Of a stretch of 64,000 nucleotides of DNA, positions 61,798 through 64,000 are shown in pieces. The first letter of the stretch is position 1. The number at the start of each line of letters is the position of its first letter. The DNA comes from Xylogone sp. PMI_703. Its lineage: Eukaryota > Ascomycota > Leotiomycetes. Below the pieces are notes generated by a model. It saw nothing but the letters and a program-made list of their open reading frames with translations, ran no database searches and was not told the origin of the DNA. The translations under genes were made by a program, and so were the position numbers. The stretch covers positions 294,362-358,361 of the forward strand of contig JAJTUQ010000014.1 of NCBI GenBank assembly GCA_021399445.1, in the 5' to 3' direction.

Positions 61798-62340
61798 AGT
61801 ATTATCTTGAATCTATAAACACTAAAAAATTTAAGAAGAATTATAAACATATCCATCTGATTTGTTATCTTGATAACGTTAATAACAAAATGATTCTTTG
61901 TTCTTTTTATAAAACTGAGAATTATAAGTATTTAGTTAATTTTGACAGATTATCTTAATATATAAAGTATATTCGACAAAAGTGTATTAGTTATAATATA
62001 AAGGTTATCTTAACTAAGAATTAAAAAATTATTAATAAATAATATAAAAGTTGAAAAAGGAAAAAGAAAATATTATAATAAAGATTTTCTGTCTATAAAA
62101 GTAATAATATCTGTTTGACGAGTATAAAGTCAAAATAGTTCACCAAGGTCTTTATTCCCTGGATAAGTTAGACATTAAGGAGGAAAAAGAGAGAATCGAA
62201 CAAAAGTAAAAAGAAAACAAAAATATTATAATAAGCAGAAATTACTTATTAAGCCAAGGTTAGTCCTCCTGAGGTTTTCCTTTTTGATACTAATTTCTTT
62301 ACTTATGTTAATGTTCTGTTCGATTTGTCTTAACTTATTT
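61798..62340 (+). pseudogene. Antisense Zn2Cys6-like gene of element E
   Basis: ATG 61798 (MFLKYYLESINTKKFKKNY), the same start as in D. The cluster at 61909-62004 has the D spacing C-X2-C-X6-C-X9-C-X2-C-X7-C (ILCSFYKTENYKYLVNF, then YIKYIRQKCISYN). After a frameshift near 62090: GLYSLDKLDIKEEKERIEQ, then SPPEVFLFDTNFFTYVNVLF, the conserved C-terminal signature. Stops at former Trp and Gln codons. Confidence 0.72.
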
Positions 62341-64000
62341 TACTTATTTATACCTTTTTAGAAATTTATTAAAATTAATAAGATATTCTTTTAGTTTTCA
62401 CATATCTAATTATCTATATTCTTTTTATTCTTTCTATCTGATTAAGTAATATTTCTTATTTCTTATTAACTTGTTATTTAAGATTTCTTTAACTTTCTAT
62501 TTTATATTTAAATCTTACTTTAATTTTAAGTCTAAAGTTAATAATAATCTTAATAATACTTTTTCTAATATAATTATATAAAATACTAAATATATTTATA
62601 TAATATTAAAAAGTTTTAGTTTATATATTAGATTTCTTAGTTTCTTTTTGATTTTGTATAAACTAATCTTTTTCTAATTTAATTTATTGTTCAATCTTAT
62701 TGTTTTAATAAATCTATAAATAATATAAACTTTATTTCTTTCTTTAAGCTTAAGTTTTATATTATACTTTTGATTATAATATTTTTTTATATATTCTTGT
62801 ACAAATTTGATATTATACTTCAAATAATTATAGATTTTTTCTAATTTGTTTACTTGTTATTTAATTATCTTAAAAATATTTTTTATCTTTACTTTTATGA
62901 AATGAATTTAAACTTTATAACTATAATTTGTAAAAAAAAGTATAACTTTAATAGTTTTATTCTTTATATTATTAATAAAAGATTTTTCTAATTTGACTAT
63001 TTATAATTTATATAACAATAAAGATAAACTTCTATAATTTAGTTAACTTACTTGATTTAGTTATTTGTCTAAATTTATCCTTTTGTAATAATTTTCTTCT
63101 TGATATTTAATCTTTTGTAAATTGTTTCTTAAAATTTTGACATAAAAAGTTTATCTTTGTCCAAAATGATTTCTGATAAAATATCATGTTCTATAATAAC
63201 TTTAGAGATTATAATTTCTGCTAAATTCTTAATTATTTATATTACTTTTTATAATAATATAATAAAGTATTTCATAAATTTATTCATTATAGTAAAAATT
63301 AAGTCATAATGATTTTCATCTAGCTTATTGATGTCTTTTGACAAAAATAATTTTATGATAAAATCTTATGAAATAAAAGTTTAAGGTTTTTTTAATATTT
63401 AAAGAAACATCAATTATTTTATAAGTTTTTTTCTTAAAGTTCTAGCTTTATAATAAATGTTATAATTATTAATGATTTTGGTAATTTCTTACTAAAGTTT
63501 AAAGATAAAAAATTCTTATTATAATCTATTCTTGGTTTTGATAATTCTTTGATGATTATACATAAGTAATTTATGTTATTCTTTCATAAACTCTTAAACA
63601 ATTATTGATAAAATGAATATTCTCTTATCTTTTAGCTAAATGTCTAAAAATTCCTGATCCTCAAGTTAGTTAACCTCAGAATTCTTAGAAATTTCCTTTT
63701 TATATACAGTAATTGTTTTTATCTTCTTTAATTATTCTTCGTCAATAATCTATATAATCATTAATACTTATATATAGTTAAAGTATAAAGTATTATATTC
63801 TTTCTTGAATATAATAAGTTCTTACTTCGAATTTCTTTTTATATAATCTGATTATTTGTTTAAAGTATTTACTTTAGTATTCTTAGTTCCTTAAATATAA
63901 TGACTTCTGAAATCGTATTATATTAATGTTTCATATTAATATATTTATTTTCTGTTAAAATCTTCAATGATTATGAAAATCATAAGATTTTTATAATCTA
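62341..64000 (-). pseudogene. Element E pol: chromodomain, integrase, RNase H (partial)
   Basis: Reverse complement of the pol 3' half of C/D elements. Chromodomain remnant near 62400-62470, integrase about 62740-63700, RNase H end from about 63820 to the window edge. Heavily mutated throughout. Confidence 0.75.

Larger units (their letters stand above)
61080..64000 (-). mobile_element. Ty3/gypsy chromovirus E, 3' part, running out of the window
   Basis: 3' LTR 61080-61697, then antisense gene, chromodomain, integrase and RNase H in the order expected for a minus-strand copy. Inserted in integrase sequence of element F: F homology to E's own integrase stops at 61079. The left duplication should be CTGTT (61075-61079); its partner is outside the window. 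Confidence 0.82.

Noticed and set aside
1..64000. Mitochondrial origin suggested by the AT content
   Set aside because: Content is nuclear LTR retrotransposons, MULE and pogo elements and a spliceosomal-intron gene; decay follows C-to-T/G-to-A transitions.

Overview
The window looks like a filamentous ascomycete (Pezizomycotina-type) chromosome: long, extremely AT-rich tracts made of wrecked LTR retrotransposons, with one short stretch of ordinary base composition (about 46.6 to 51.1 kb). The decay looks like repeat-induced point mutation (RIP): homologous copies differ mainly by C-to-T and G-to-A, stops sit where CAA/CAG/CGA or TGG codons are expected, and paired target-site duplications differ only by such transitions. 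I cannot name the species.

Left block (1 to 23.2 kb): a Ty1/copia pol remnant, then a three-layer nest. Chromovirus D (2546-23215) is split by element A (3671-17835, target duplication GTTAA). A is split inside its 5' LTR by element B1 (3716-10537, minus strand, duplication ATAGT/ATAGC).

Middle block (23.2 to 46.9 kb): a Mutator-like (MULE) transposase gene is split by element C1 (24384-46236). C1 holds B2 in gag (25432-32287, duplication ACTAG/ACTAA), its own relative C2 in the reverse transcriptase region (34599-41788, duplication ATTAT), and a barely mutated solo LTR in its 3' LTR (45095-45700, duplication CTAAG).

Island (46.9 to 51.2 kb): a short unmutated LTR piece, one intact three-exon gene on the minus strand for a 339-residue amidohydrolase of the 2,3-dihydroxybenzoate decarboxylase group, and a broken pogo-like transposase.

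Right block (51.8 kb to the end): a minus-strand chromovirus F holding B3 (52570-60003, duplication TTTAA), which holds another fresh solo LTR (56991-57647, duplication GAACC). F is split again by element E, which runs off the window.

The most interesting pattern is a gene antisense to gag-pol, between the chromodomain and the 3' LTR, in nine element copies of otherwise different families (A/C/D/E/F and B). After allowing for Cys-to-Tyr decay every copy keeps six positions spaced C-X2-C-X6-C-X7to9-C-X2-C-X6to8-C, the spacing of Gal4-type Zn2Cys6 DNA-binding clusters. A charged, probably coiled-coil tail follows. The LTRs carry arrays of palindromes (AGTACT, GGATCC, GGTCC) in a block that differs between subfamilies. 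Together these suggest, as inference only, an element-encoded regulator acting on LTR sites.
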